This document shows positions 33,660 through 56,164 of a DNA stretch of 64,000 nt, piece after piece; position 1 is the first letter of the stretch; every line of letters starts with the position of its first letter. A model generated the notes under the pieces. It saw nothing but the letters and a program-made list of their open reading frames with translations. It made no database searches and was not told where the DNA came from. The DNA lies in assembly GCA_009746045.1 (NCBI GenBank), contig RPFO01000296.1:2328894-2392893 (forward strand). The letters are read 5' to 3'. The stretch is from Mesostigma viride (Eukaryota > Streptophyta > Mesostigmatophyceae > Mesostigmatales > Mesostigmataceae). The position numbers and the translations under genes were made by a program.

Positions 33660-36600
33660 TCAGGCCCCCAGTGACGGCCGCGCGTAGAAACTCATCCCCG
33701 CGTTCCTGGTCCGGTTCCAGGCCTCGGGCGGGTCGTTCATGCCCGCCGAGTGACATTCCCCCCGCGAGTGCCCCTCGTTGTTAACTCCCGTCAGCTGGCC
33801 CCGTACCTCCTCCACCACACCATCGTTCGACGGCAGCAAAAACGGCGCCGTACGCGGGTCGCAGCTCTCCGCCATGACCGCGCACGCGTCCGTGAACGGC
33901 ACCTTGTCCAGGCAGTAGGGGTCTCCAAACGCTGCCGTGTAGTAGTGGACCAGGGACCTCGCCCACAGGGGAATGGAGGCTAACCACGCAGGCGCGCCCG
34001 ACGTGCTCAAGTCCCCATTATATCCGCACCCAAACACCTCGGCGAGAATGGGGTCGTCCATGAGCGGGGTGCCCTGGTAGGGGGTCCCCACACTCTGAAT
34101 CCTCCGTGTGCCGTTTGTGGCGCGGTCGAGCCCCGACCAATAATACGCCGCCAGGTGGAGCGCCGCCATGCCCCCCTGGGAGTGCGCCACGAGCGCGTAC
34201 CGCTCGTAGCGCTCGGCGAAGCTCGCCAGCACTCGGGCGAACTCGTCGTTGGGGCGATTCTGGAGCAGGTCACGGAAATAGACCGCGTTGGTGAACTGCG
34301 CCACGACAGGGCCCCAAATATCCCCCGCACAGTAGCCCCCCACGAGGACGATCTTCTGCCCAGGGACGACCGCCGGTGGGACACCCTGGATCGGCGGGTG
34401 GCCCATCCGCATGACCTCGGTGATTGGCAAAGGGGGTGATCCGGGGGGGGAAGGGCGGGCGTTGAGGAGTGCAGCGGTGGCAGAGCTGTAGACGGTGATG
34501 GGGGTCGAGGGGGGGGGCATCCCGGGCGCCGCTTGGGTGAGCGAGGTGAGGCGCGTGTAGCCACCGTCCAGCGCGAGCAGGGCAAAGTTGCGGAGCATGT
34601 AGGGGCCCTGCGCAGGGGGGCGGTGGCGAGGCAGGAGGGATGTATACATAAGCATGAGGGCGGTGGCGAGGCAGGAGGGATGTATACATAAGCATGAGGG
34701 CGGTGGCGAGGCAGGAGGGATGTATACATAAGCATGAGGGCGGTGGCGAGGCAGGAGGGATGTATACATAAGCATGAGGGCGGTGGCGAGGTAGGAGGGA
34801 TGTATAGATGAGCATGAGGGCGTAAAGGGGAAGTCTTGGTTATTCCTGTTTCAAATAACTTTGAAAACAATTCACCAATTTCATGTTCTGTAAAAGGGGG
34901 GTTGAAAAGAGGGGGCTCGTCAACGGGGGAACACGGCAAGGCATGCATAGGCAACGCTCATCACCGCCCCTCATAGAGCAAGGCATGCATAGGCAACGCT
35001 CATCACCGCCCCTCATAGAGCAAGGCATGCATAGGCAACGCTCATCACCCCCCCCTCATAGAGCAAGGCATGCATAGGCAACGCTCATCACCGCCCCTCA
35101 TAGAGCAAGGCATGCATAGGCAACGCTCATCACCCCCCCTCATAGAGCAAGGCATGCATAGGCAACGCTCATCACCCCCCCCTCATAGAGAAAGGCATGC
35201 ATAGGCAACGCTCATCACCGCCCCCTCATAGAGCAAGGTATGCATAGGCAACGCTCATCACCGCCCCTCATAGAGCAAGGCATGCATAGGCAACGCTCAT
35301 CACCGCCCCCTCAAAAGAGCAAGGCATGCATAGGCAACGCTCATCACCGCCCCCTCATAGAGCAAGGCATGCATAGGCAACGCTCATCACCGCCCCCTCA
35401 TAGAGCAAGGCATGCATAGGCAACGCTCATCACCGCCCCTCATAGAGCAAGGCATGCATAGGCAACGCTCATCACCGCCCCCTCATAGAGCAAGGCATGC
35501 ATAGGCAACGCTCATCACCGCCCCCTCATAGAGCAAGGCATGCATAGGCAACGCTCATCACCGCCCCCTCATAGAGCAAGGTATGCATAGGCAACGCTCA
35601 TCACCGCCCCCCTCATAGAGAGATTTGGGCATGGGCCGGATGCCGATATTTTCAGACGGCTTGATGGTCCTCTTGATCGACTGCATGCGTCCGAAATCAA
35701 GTCGCTTGCAGACTGAATGAATCATGGGAAAACGTTTCTGGGTGTTACAAGAAATATAAGCAAGACCGAAGCAAAGTAAACGCGAAGCAAAGTCCATTCA
35801 AAGAATACTGTAAAAAAAAAAACATCAGGTCTTTGTCAGGAATACCACCCCCAAACTTTATCCTAAACCTAATAATGCACCGCCCCCAATTCCACGCAAA
35901 CGGCCACGCCGTGCGTATAACAACATTGCGCCCGTTCATAGATTCCTGCTAGATGATGACAGAATTCTATATTCCAATAAAGTAAATAAATAAATCTTTC
36001 ATGGCGATCATAATGTCCTCACCCGCACGCTCGCCAGCCGCTTGAACCGCTCGAGGTTGAGGTACAAACGCGCCTGTCACCCGACACAAACTTACATACA
36101 GATCACCATCAAAGTATTTATTTAAACATTTCCTCACCTGCACATTTGCCAGCCGCTTGAGCCACTTGAGGTTGAGGTACAAGCCAGCCTGCCACCCACC
36201 ACTGGCCCCCACGGTACCCTCCCTGGCCGTCACGTTGGCGATGTGCTGCGCGTACGCGATCGGCGTCACCGTGCCCCCCGCCTCGGGGCTGGCGTCCGTA
36301 CCCAGCAGCTCCCCGTACGCGACGGCGCGCAGCGGCTGGAGAAGCGGGGAGAGGCCGGACACCCAGACGACGGCGTACTCCTCCCCATTCTGGTTGGCGT
36401 GTTTGTGGGTGTGGGTGTGGGTGTGGGCGTGGGTGTGGGTGTGGGTGTGGGTGTGGGTGTGGGTGTGGGTGTGGGTGTGGGTGTGGGTGTGGGTGTGGGT
36501 GTGGGTGTGGGTGTGGGTGTGGGTGTGGGTGTGGGTGTGGGTGTGGGTGTGGGGGAGAAGGATGAGGGGGAAGGGCGGGAGGGGGGGGAAGGAAGGGGAA

Positions 36601-39600
36601 AAAGGGCAGGGGGCGGGGGGACACGAATTGAGGAACGCTCTGGCAATCACACTTTCGTCACTATCAAAAGTGTTTTAACAACCAAGGCTTTAGCAATAGA
36701 GGCCTAGGCCCAATGGTATCGTGTGAGGGGTACTGCATTCCGCGTCAAGAATGGGTGATCGAGTACCCAACGGGACCCGCATAAAGAAGGCAAGCCCTCC
36801 AGGCTGGCAAACTGGTGGGGTAGAGCATTCTGCGGCTACTCATAATCACTAATTCACTGTCGAGGGGTTCGTCCGCAACGTGTTTTGCCATCGGGGACAC
36901 GTCTACGTTGGATTTCTGACCACATCTGATGATTCCTGTCCCCTGGCGAGGGACATGACATGTCAGATTCATCGCTTCTGGGCGAGGCCCCCTGATGTGA
37001 GGATGCCCACGACTACATTTCAGAAGATGCTCGTGTGACCTTCCTGCCCGCCCAACCTTGCACAGGGTGATGCCAGGCATTTGCCAACTAGACATTTGTA
37101 CTAGACATTTGTCCAACTACGGTTGCCTGGCGACAATATTGAAGGTCATTCAAGGTTGGAACCCCCTAACTGGTCAGGTGTGGCCTGCATGCCCACTTAG
37201 GGCAATGAGAGAAGCTAGGGCGCGCTCCCTCCTTCTCATTGTGTAGATGGGTTGAAGGTTCCTTTATTGGTACCCACGTGACGCAGTCTACGTGATGATT
37301 CGTTAATTCACGATGAGAACATTCTGCCACAGTACACTGTAACATACTCTTGTACATGCACGCAGTCTACGTGATGATTCGTTAACTAACGATTAGAACA
37401 TTCTGCCACAGTACACTGTAACATACTCTTGTACATGCATGCAGTCTACGTGATGATTCGTTAATTAACGATGAGAACATTCTGCCACAGTACACTGTAA
37501 CATACTCTTGTACATGCACGCAGTCTACGTGATGATTCGTTAATTAACGATGAGAACATTCTGCCACAGTACACTGTAACATACTCTTGTACATTCACAC
37601 AGTCTACGTGATGATTCGTTAACTAACGATTAGAACATTCTGCCACAGTACACTGTAACATACTCTTGTACCTGCACACAGTCTACGTGATGATTCGTTA
37701 ATTCACGATGAGAACATTCTGCCACAGTACACTGTAACATACTCTTGTACATGCACGCAGTCTACGTGATGATTCGTTAACTAACGATTAGAACATTCTG
37801 CCACAGTACACTGTAACATACTCTTGTACATGCATGCAGTCTACGTGATGATTCGTTAATTAACGATGAGAACATTCTGCCACAGTACACTGTAACATAC
37901 TCTTGTACATGCACGCAGTCTACGTGATGATTCGTTAATTAACGATTAGAACATTCTGCCACAGTACACTGTAACATACTCTTGTACATGCATGCAGTCT
38001 ACGTGATGATTCGTTAATTCACGATGAGAACATTCTGCCACAGTACACTGTAACATACTCTTGTACATGCATGCAGTCTACGTGATGATTCGTTAATTCA
38101 CGATGAGAACATTCTGCCACAGTACACTGTAACATACTCTTGTACATGCACGCAGTCTACGTGATGATTCGTTAATTCACGATGAGAACATTCTGCCACA
38201 GTACACTGTAACATACTCTTGTACATGCACGCAGTCTACGTGATGATTCGTTAACTAACGATTAGAACATTCTGCCACAGTACACTGTAACATACTCTTG
38301 TACATGCACACAGTCTACGTGATGATTCGTTAATTCACGATGAGAACATTCTGCCACAGTACACTGTAACATACTCTTGTACATGCATGCAGTCTACGTG
38401 ATGATTCGTTAATGAACGATGAGAACATTCTGCCACAGTACACTGTAACATACTCTTGTACATGCACGCAGTCTACGTGATGATTCGTTAATTAACGATT
38501 AGAACATTCTGCCACAGTACACTGTAACATACTCTTGTACATGCATGCAGTCTACGTGATGATTCGTTAATTCAGGATGAGAACATTCTGCCACAGTACA
38601 CTGTAACATACTCTTGTACATGCATGCAGTCTACGTGATGATTCGTTAATTCACGATGAGAACATTCTGCCACAGTACACTGTAACATACTCTTGTACAT
38701 GCATGCAGTCTACGTGATGATTCGTTAATTAACGATGAGAACATTCTGCCACAGTACACTGTAACATACTCTTGTACATGCATGCAGTCTACGTGATGAT
38801 TCGTTAATTAACGATGAGAACATTCTGCCACAGTACACTGTAACATACTCTTGTACATGCACGCAGTCTACGTGATGATTCGTTAATTCACGATGAGAAC
38901 ATTCTGCCACAGTACACTGTAACATACTCTTGTACATGCACGCAGTCTACGTGATGATTCGTTAACTAACGATTAGAACATTCTGCCACAGTACACTGTA
39001 ACATACTCTTGTACATGCACGCAGTCTACGTGATGATTCGTTAATTCACGATGAGAACATTCTGCCACAGTACACTGTAACATACTCTTGTACATGCATG
39101 CAGTCTACGTGATGATTCGTTAATTCACGATGAGAACATTCTGCCACAGTACACTGTAACATACTCTTGTACATGCACGCAGTCTACGTGATGATTCGTT
39201 AATTCACGATGAGAACATTCTGCCACAGTACACTGTAACATACTCTTGTACATTCACACAGTCTACGTGATGATTCGTTAATTCACGATGAGAACATTCT
39301 GCCACAGTACACTGTAACATACTCTTGTACATGCACGCAGTCTACGTGATGATAAATAAATGAGTTAATTAATCAACAGGTCAGGGCATACGACAGCCGT
39401 CGTAATACACACAGAAGAATCTCAAACCAGCTGTCCCAGCAAGGGCACTACCCATGGAATTCCAGGGATGCGTGTCCCTAGCAACACCCCTTTCCCCTTT
39501 CCTTCACCCGCCACCAGGGGTGTGTAAGGGCCTTCGTTGGGAGAGTCTACCAGCCATCCCCATTAAAGCACGTGACTGCGTCATCACCGCAACACCTGCC

Positions 39601-41020
39601 CGCTGCTGTCACAGAGGTCGCATTGCCTATGCGACAAACAGCACGGGCTTCGATGTCGTCGCACCGTACTTGCATTATACTTGCAGTAAAAGTCGCATCA
39701 CATTTGCACCATGATGGCAATGGACATGCATAATACGTGCACTAGGATCGCATGACGCATGCATTGTATAAACACTTCTCAACAGGTCCCGCCGCACGCA
39801 CATACCCCAACGTGCCCTATAGAACACCAATCCTGAGTGAAGCAAATACCTCTGGCTACAAACGGGGAAATGCATGGATGACGGACCGGGGGATGCATGT
39901 GGCGGAGGGGATGCAGCGGGATAAACTTAAGAGGGTAATGGCAACGACACTCGATGGTGGGACATTGGGTGGCGGAAGCCACGGCAACGACACTCGGCAG
40001 CACGAGCAACTACACTTCGTGAGCAAGCACGCCTACGCTCGGTGAGCAAGCACGCGGGCCCCCCACCTCCTGCGCGGTCGTCAGAAATGCGGACGAGACG
40101 TCTCCCAGCGACACGCCCACATTCAGGCTGACGGCGACGCTGCGCTCAAAGACCCCTGTCCAGGAGCCGGCACCGTTGGCCTCCACCAGGTACCGCCAGG
40201 TGCCAGCATTGCTGGGGAGGTGGGAGAAGGACATGGAGCGGGCAGCCGCGGGACCAGTGGGAGGGATGCTGGTCGCTGTACCCCCTCCTCCTCCTGATCT
40301 ATCTCTTCCCTCTCCTCCTGCTCCTTTTCCTACTTTTCCTCCGACTTCTCTCCCTACTCCCCTTTTCGGTGCCCACGTGGCAGTCACCGCCACGTTGGAT
40401 AAGACAAGAGTTTCCCCCGTGGTGCCGGATGTGGCCGAGACGGTCATGTGGACAGGGCTGCCTGCGACGAAATTGCTGCCAGCGAACGAGACGGCGAGGG
40501 TGACGTCAGCCCAGCCGGTGGCCACCAGGAACGGCCGCGTACTGCTGGCAACCGTTCCATTCCTCACAGCGTTCAGGCGAATCAGCGCTCGCTTGAAGGT
40601 CGAGAGAGTGCGGGATCGGCGAGGAAATGTCAACGTCAGCCAGCCGCCAGGCGACCGAACCATGGACACGCCGTCGCAGCTCGCCGCGCTTGCAAAGGAT
40701 TTCCCGTCCAAGCTCAGCATCAGCGCGTCGGCCACGTCGGCTCCGAGTTTGCCGCCGTTGCGGTCGAATATAACGATGGACTTCAAGCCACCACCCGGCT
40801 GGATTGACACGTCTCCTCCCTCGACGAGCCTGCGAACCGTGACGCTATGCACGACGTACGGTCCCACTTGGCCGGGGGAATAGAACTCTTCAGGCGGCCC
40901 TGCGATCCGTTTCACATCCAGCTCAGCGTGCGCCCCGTGAACAGCAATGGCGATGGCCAACGCCAACACAGCGACGGCATTCGCCATGCCAAGCGAGGCC
41001 ATTATTTGGGCTAAAGCCAA
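33660..41020 (-). CDS. Secreted alpha/beta-hydrolase, conditioned-medium-factor-like
   Basis: Three phase-0 exons join cleanly: 41020-40067 (donor GAG|GTGGGG), 36389-36138 (acceptor CCAG|AAT, donor CAG|GTGAGG) and 34607-33660 (acceptor GCAG|GGC). They give 717 residues. A signal peptide ends near AHA (30-32). The N-terminal region (33-215) leads to a Gly/Lys-rich linker (216-262) and a beta-type segment to about 400. The hydrolase domain has LVGGYCAGD (about 490), nucleophile elbow AHSQGG with Ser at about 545, SNDGVV with Asp at about 664, and ECHSAGM with His at about 688. From memory, the order and phrases such as YYWSGLD and [10 protein letters not shown] match bacterial secreted proteins annotated conditioned medium factor. 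Substrate and role are unknown. The introns (3.7 and 1.5 kb) are packed with tandem repeats. Starts at 41002 or 40987 would also keep a signal peptide. Confidence 0.82.
34621..34820 (-). repeat. 40-bp minisatellite, five units, beside a 3' splice site
   Basis: Exactly five 40-bp units (GGCGGTGGCGAGGCAGGAGG core), the last slightly diverged. It ends 11 bp from the AG of the last hydrolase exon. In gene sense the units are pyrimidine-rich and resemble the tract before that AG. Confidence 0.9.
34935..35628. repeat. 42-43 bp minisatellite, about 16 units
   Basis: Unit core GGCATGCATAGGCAACGCTC followed by ATCACCGCCCCTCATAGAGC, length varying with a C-run. It lies inside the second hydrolase intron. 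Confidence 0.9.
36023..36073 (-). other. Duplicated end of hydrolase exon 2 (possible cassette exon)
   Basis: 51 bp (17 codons, phase 0) bounded by ACAG at 36077-36074 and CGG|GTGAGG. The peptide [17 protein letters not shown] mirrors the end of exon 2 ([16 protein letters not shown]) 115 bp upstream. Including it keeps the frame but breaks a stretch that seems continuous in bacterial relatives, so it is more likely a duplication relic than a used exon. Confidence 0.6.
36395..36551 (-). repeat. (GGGTGT)n hexamer array abutting a 3' splice site
   Basis: About 25 units with one GGGCGT variant. In gene sense it is (ACACCC)n and ends a few bases before the acceptor of exon 2, so the array is itself the pyrimidine tract. 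Confidence 0.9.
37275..39355. repeat. 79-bp minisatellite, 26 full units
   Basis: Exact period: GCAGTCTACGTG at 37283 and at 39337 are 26 x 79 bp apart. Units differ mainly at TTAATTCACGATGAG, TTAATTAACGATGAG or TTAACTAACGATTAG, which alternate. TCGTTAATTAACGA is a perfect palindrome in some units. The left flank CACGTGACGCAGTCTACGTG resembles the LINE-C tail hairpin. It lies in the first hydrolase intron. Confidence 0.95.
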
Positions 41021-42618
41021 AGCTTTTCTGCCTGCAGAGGGAAGCCCGCGATGGTTGGACTACCGGGGATCGATCGCAGCAGCAAAAATGGCATAAAAGT
41101 GCCCGCGCAAAAACTAACGATGCAAGCAGCTGGGCAGGCGCGCTCTGGGCCTGCCATTTCTTGCCGTCAATAAGGAAGTCGCAGGCAAACGACATCAACA
41201 GGTCCAGAGGCGATTTCCCGGCCGGGCCGGGAACTAACAAGCAATAACTATAACGCTGAAGAAATTCCTGATCAGACCTGGCCTGGCCTAGTGGTCAGGC
41301 GAGTGACAATAATTGCAGATGGCAGCATGCCATGCCGAAGCGCTGCACATCCATGATTTGCCCCGAACCGGTTGCCCAATTACAGGCAACAGCTACTGTA
41401 ATTAACTATCACGTGTCAAGCGCTAAAAGCTGCTGGGTGCTGGGGTACAAACATTGGTAGATGGGGGTGGCGACAGCGAGCGCCATGAGCGCCCAGCCAT
41501 GCATCAGCGGAAATAATTGCCAGTCATGATGGACTTACGTCTTGGACAGTAATAAGATTAGTGTTTCGGTAGGTTTCGGTGAATTCGGTCATGTGGAACT
41601 CACAAGTCCGTGTCGCCCTACATATGCAGACTGCAAGTCCTCCAGCAAGACGTCACAGACAACCTCAGAGATGCACAGACAACCTCTTCCGAGTCACAAC
41701 AGGCCCACAAGTTGTCACAAGACGCAAAGCCTGTCACTTCCAGAGGGATCAAGAATCTTGAATCTGGGCTACAGTGTGTAATATTTGTGGGTAACAGTGC
41801 CGGTAATAACAGAGATGACGCCACAGTCGGTACTTGCTGATTTTGAAGCTATCATTACGTGACATGTGTCATAGGATATCCACGCGCACCGCTAGGGAAA
41901 TATTTCGCCAAAAGATTCTCACTTATATCTAACGGTTAAGTTCACTTTTCAGTAGCTCAGAGTGGCTGAAACCAGAACTTCAGCCAGTCAGTTAGTCAGT
42001 CAGTCAATCAGTTAGTTGATTCCCTCCCGCCGGACAGATCAGATAATATAACAGGCCGAGGGCCGTATAGTGCAGCCACTAGCCAGTCATCAAGCAGGTC
42101 AAACTAACAGTTAACAAGTATCCTCTATGACCTGAACATATTGTCAGCAGGCTACCCCTTACTTATACGTTTACGACTGGCGGTTGCGAGCGGATGTTCA
42201 TGCCATGCTGATCTACCGCTGCGAGGCATTGTGGGATAGCCACGTGGCACCACTTTTTACACGTGCCCGGCTTTCGATGCGCAAAAGCCAAAAGACATCC
42301 GGCCCGCCGGTACGACAGCCATTTTGCTGCTTCGGAACACCTTCGGAGATGAACGTGCTGGCCTCACGTAATCCTTGTAGTATCAGAAATCCCGCAATAT
42401 TGATAGCTTACTCTAGTAGTTAGTCATTGGAACTCGCTCGTTTCGTTTGCTACATCGAGACTGGATACATACAGCCTGCTTTGATTAGATTGTTGCTCGT
42501 GTGTTCCTTGCGAGCCTTCTCGAGGAATACAGCTTGCCCATCGGGCAGCGTAGATCTCAAGCCCTTGTAACGAGGTTGATGTTGAATTTATTGTCTTAAA
42601 AGTTGTGGAACACTTGCC
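41021..42618. promoter_or_regulatory. Shared divergent upstream region of the two secreted-protein genes
   Basis: 1.6 kb between the two ATGs, transcribed outwards in both directions. No gene or transposon was recognised. A run of CAGT/CAGTTAGT repeats lies at 41975-42020. No TATA box or known element can be named; the promoter role is inferred from gene layout only. Confidence 0.45.
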
Positions 42619-53199
<10,581 letters not shown>

Positions 53200-53850
53200 A
53201 CCTGAGTCGTGACTGTTCTTTCGTCGACTGTACTTGAATCGACCATACATGGTGCTGGTTGTCTCATGGATACCTGAATTGACTAGACTTTGGTTGACGC
53301 CAAGTGTGTTCAAATTAATGTTGGCCAGCTACTTAGTTCATTCGAATCGAGGATGGACCCAGGAGTTGATTCGAGTCGGCGCTGGACCCATGAGTAGGAT
53401 TTGGAGCAATATTGTGCGGTGCACGTCTTGTGCGGTGCCCAGGCGCGGGTCAGGGTTATGCAAGAGAGTCTGGCACGCAAGTCCATTTTTCGGGGCAATA
53501 TTCCGCAAAGTAGTATGTTAGGTTAGAATCTGCATGCGCCGTAAGCTTGGTGTCATGTGCATCCTCGGGTGTTTGGAATTGTATGAGTTGCTTTTATTGC
53601 AGCTTACGGCACGGGGCCCAGTGGACCTGTAGATATGGGCTTTTTTTCCTGCTATTTTTTTTATGAACGGTTGGACATGGGGTGCAGTGCATGTGCATTC
53701 TCCCTCGGGAGTGGTTGGATTCTCTCGAAGGTCTTATTTGGTACGTATGCTGTGGGTTTAAAATATAGTTTGCGTGTTTTGGTTGATAGTGGCTTATCAG
53801 CTGTTTATTTGAATATGCTGTATTATTAATATATCGCCTAATGTTATCTT
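53200..53850 (+). other. Downstream region of the cysteine-rich gene
   Basis: No gene recognised. It probably includes the 3' UTR, though I see no TGTAA in it. Confidence 0.45.
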
Positions 53851-53854
53851 GCAT

Positions 53855-54030
53855 CTGCATAAGTACTTGCGTGTCATGAGCATGGTCATGCCACGGAGTT
53901 CCATGCTAACCTCCTGGGCGTTTTGTTCTCACACGGCGTGCCCCAGGCCGCGCGCGGCCGGGGCACCACCCGTGGACTTTCCGTGATAGACTAGGCATTA
54001 ATTAATTAATTAATTAATCAATGAATAAAG
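53855..54030 (+). repeat. LINE 3'-end fragments with TTAATTAA tail
   Basis: An AAGTACTTGCGTGTCATG piece is followed by GGCGTGCCCCAGGCCGCGCG, GTGGACTTTCCGTGATAGAC and a (TTAA)n tail. The middle part recurs on the minus strand near 59.1, 60.0 and 61.2 kb. Confidence 0.6.
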
Positions 54031-54420
54031 TATCAAGGAGACAACCAGCGCAGGCCAGAAATCGGGAGAATCCGGACCATGGTAGCTCGAGCCTGCCGTT
54101 ATCTTGTCCGCGTGTTCGAGTCGTTCAGGATGATGAAGATGAATGGTGATGGAAATGTGTATCCTTGTGCATTGAAATTATGGCTGGCTTACGTGTAGAG
54201 CGACTAGATGACGTCTAGACGGTGGGGCCGGAAACAGCATGCTTGATCAGGGCGTGTGTTTCGAGCCTAACTGGCCGGGAGTGTCTAGTGGTGAGCACCA
54301 TTGCTGCGATCGCTCTCCCACCATTTACGAGGAAATACCCGCAAATGGAAAACCACTGAAAAGGTCTAGCTAGTCAGTCATCACGTTAGCCATGCCATGA
54401 TTCCAAACGTCCAAGAACTG
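54031..54420 (+). repeat. Dispersed repeat A, complete copy
   Basis: Full-length copy running into the CATGATTCCAAACGTCCAAG phrase, with one 3-bp duplication (GACGTCTAGACG). Confidence 0.75.
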
Positions 54421-54715
54421 CACACGGTGCAAAGGCAAAAAGCCGGAGGACAGCACTTTCAAATGTGCGGCGGGGACCAAAAGCCCGCGTATGCCAGAAA
54501 ACATCGTGTTGCTGCAGCGACGCGACGATGTGGACAACGAATCCAGTGCCAAGCTCGGAACGGCCGCAAAGGAGATCTGGCATCACAGGGTTCAGATGTG
54601 CGGAGATACTACTGTATGCGATCCAGCCGGTCCACGACCTGTTTGTAGAGCTTGTGCCAAGGGGCAGCACCGAACAGATGTGGGTGACGTTGCAAAAAAC
54701 ACCGGCCGGACTTGA
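54401..54715 (+). other. Possible remnant ORF with CxxC pairs
   Basis: An open stretch of 104 codons after a stop at 54398 holds NCTRCKGKKPEDSTFKC and, near its end, VCRACAKG, which together look like a zinc-binding pair. Its start is the same phrase that opens the nuclease frame at 57642, so it is probably a divergent retroelement remnant. Low certainty. Confidence 0.3.
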
Positions 54716-54776
54716 CGGAGCACAATGTAAAGTATGTAAGTAATTAACACGTAACAGCGTTACGTGAGCATAAGTC

Positions 54777-54845
54777 CTCGTTTCCGCGTTTTCCGCGGCC
54801 CCGCACTGAACGCAAATGGTTTTAACCTTTGCGGAGTGCCTGATC
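54777..54845 (+). repeat. SINE body fragment
   Basis: CCGCGTTTTCCGCGGCCC to TGCCTGATCAG matches the 3' half of the SINE at 17035. The tRNA-like head is absent. Confidence 0.65.
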
Positions 54846-54872
54846 AGAATAAGTCCTCAGTACAGTCGAGTG

Positions 54873-55612
54873 AGATGGGATGGGATGGGATGGGATGGGA
54901 TGGGATAGGATGGGATGGGATGGGATGGGATGGGATGGGATGGGATGGGATGGGATGGGATGGGATGGGATGGGATGGGATGGGATGGGATGGGATGGGA
55001 TGGGATGGGATGGGATGGGATGGGATGGGATGGGATGGGATGGGATGGGATGGGATGGGATGGGATGGGATGGGATGGGATGGGATGGGATGGGATGGGA
55101 TGGGATGGGATGGGATGGGATGGGATGGGATGGGATGGGATGGGATGGGATGGGATGGGATGGGATGGGATGGGATGGGATGGGATGGGATGGGATGGGA
55201 TGGGATGGGATGGGATGGGATGGGATGGGATGGGATGGGATGGGATGGGATGGGATGGGATGGGATGGGATGGGATGGGATGGGATGGGATGGGATGGGA
55301 TGGGATGGGATGGGATGGGATGGGATGGGATGGGATGGGATGGGATGGGATGGGATGGGATGGGATGGGATGGGATGGGATGGGATGGGATGGGATGGGA
55401 TGGGATGGGATGGGATGGGATGGGATGGGATGGGATGGGATGGGATGGGACGGGGATGGGATGGGATGGGATGGGATGGGATGGGATGGGATGGGATGGG
55501 ATGGGATGGGATGGGATGGGATGGGATGGGATGGGATGGGATGGGATGGGATGGGATGGGATGGGATGGGATGGGATGGGATGGGATGGGATCAGGATGG
55601 GATGGGACGGGG
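54873..55612. repeat. (GGGAT)n pentanucleotide satellite, about 740 bp
   Basis: Almost pure, with a few GGGAT-to-GGGGAT/CGGGG/ATCAGG variants near 54905, 55450 and 55592. It lies inside a LINE-C 3' UTR where other copies read GGGATGGAATGGATG, the probable seed. It gives 237-286 codon frames of MGWDG in three frames, which are not genes. Confidence 0.97.
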
Positions 55613-55740
55613 AGGGAGCTCTAGCTAATAATCTAAGACCTAGTTACAGGGTTGTTGGGGCACCACGGCCCGAATCACTGTGAATGCCATATACTTGGTC
55701 ACATGCGGAGCCCCCACAGACTTGGGGGTGGTCTCCTGAT
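55613..55740 (-). repeat. LINE-C 3' UTR segment
   Basis: GACCTAGTTACAGGG, GGCCCGAATC and GGAGCCCCCACAGACTTGGG are shared with 59.7, 60.1 and 61.0 kb. Confidence 0.65.
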
Positions 55741-55744
55741 TGTG

Positions 55745-56135
55745 CATATATATTCATTGCCTCGACCTCGAGGGTCAGACCGCCCCGTGGTCGGCCCGCA
55801 CGTGGTCCTCGTATTGGCGGCAGCGCCTGTCACTCGCCCTCACTCGCACCGTGGCTGATGTGTTATTCCGCCGCACCCGGGCCGACTTTGTCGCGACCCA
55901 TGCGGTCTAGATCCCTTCCAGGCCTGCATGGTGGGCCGGCAGCGCTGTTGCTGCGTGTAGTTTTGTGATGTATAGTTAGTTGTACCTTGTGCCGCTGGCG
56001 TGATCCTTGGATGTCTGTGTCAGATTACTATTAATTTCTTCAGGGTTATTCTCCCAGTTATCGGGTTTTTCCTTATGTTGCATGCCTATCTCACCTCCGT
56101 AATCTATCATTCTCAATGAATATATATTCATTGTC
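55745..56135 (+). pseudogene. LINE-D nuclease C-terminus and 3' UTR
   Basis: Matches the end of the nuclease frame (VADVLFRRTRADFVATHAV, shifted) and the 3' UTR to the TCATTctcAATGA hairpin and ATATAT tail. Close copy of 58613-58995. Confidence 0.65.
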
Positions 56136-56164
56136 CTCCTACACTGTCCTCCTATATATACACT

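Noticed and set aside
33660-34815. Hydrolase reading frame beginning at 34775 with [12 protein letters not shown] repeats
   Set aside because: The start is translated minisatellite; a consensus acceptor at 34608-34609 marks the true exon edge.
36395-36551. Interstitial telomere repeat
   Set aside because: GGGTGT is not a known green-algal telomere unit and the array abuts a splice acceptor within a gene.
37275-39355. CRISPR-like array
   Set aside because: The 79-bp units are contiguous with no unique spacers; it is a minisatellite in a eukaryotic intron.
54764-55683. Three overlapping MGWDG-repeat frames of 237-286 codons
   Set aside because: Products of the (GGGAT)n array, equally open in all three frames of one strand.
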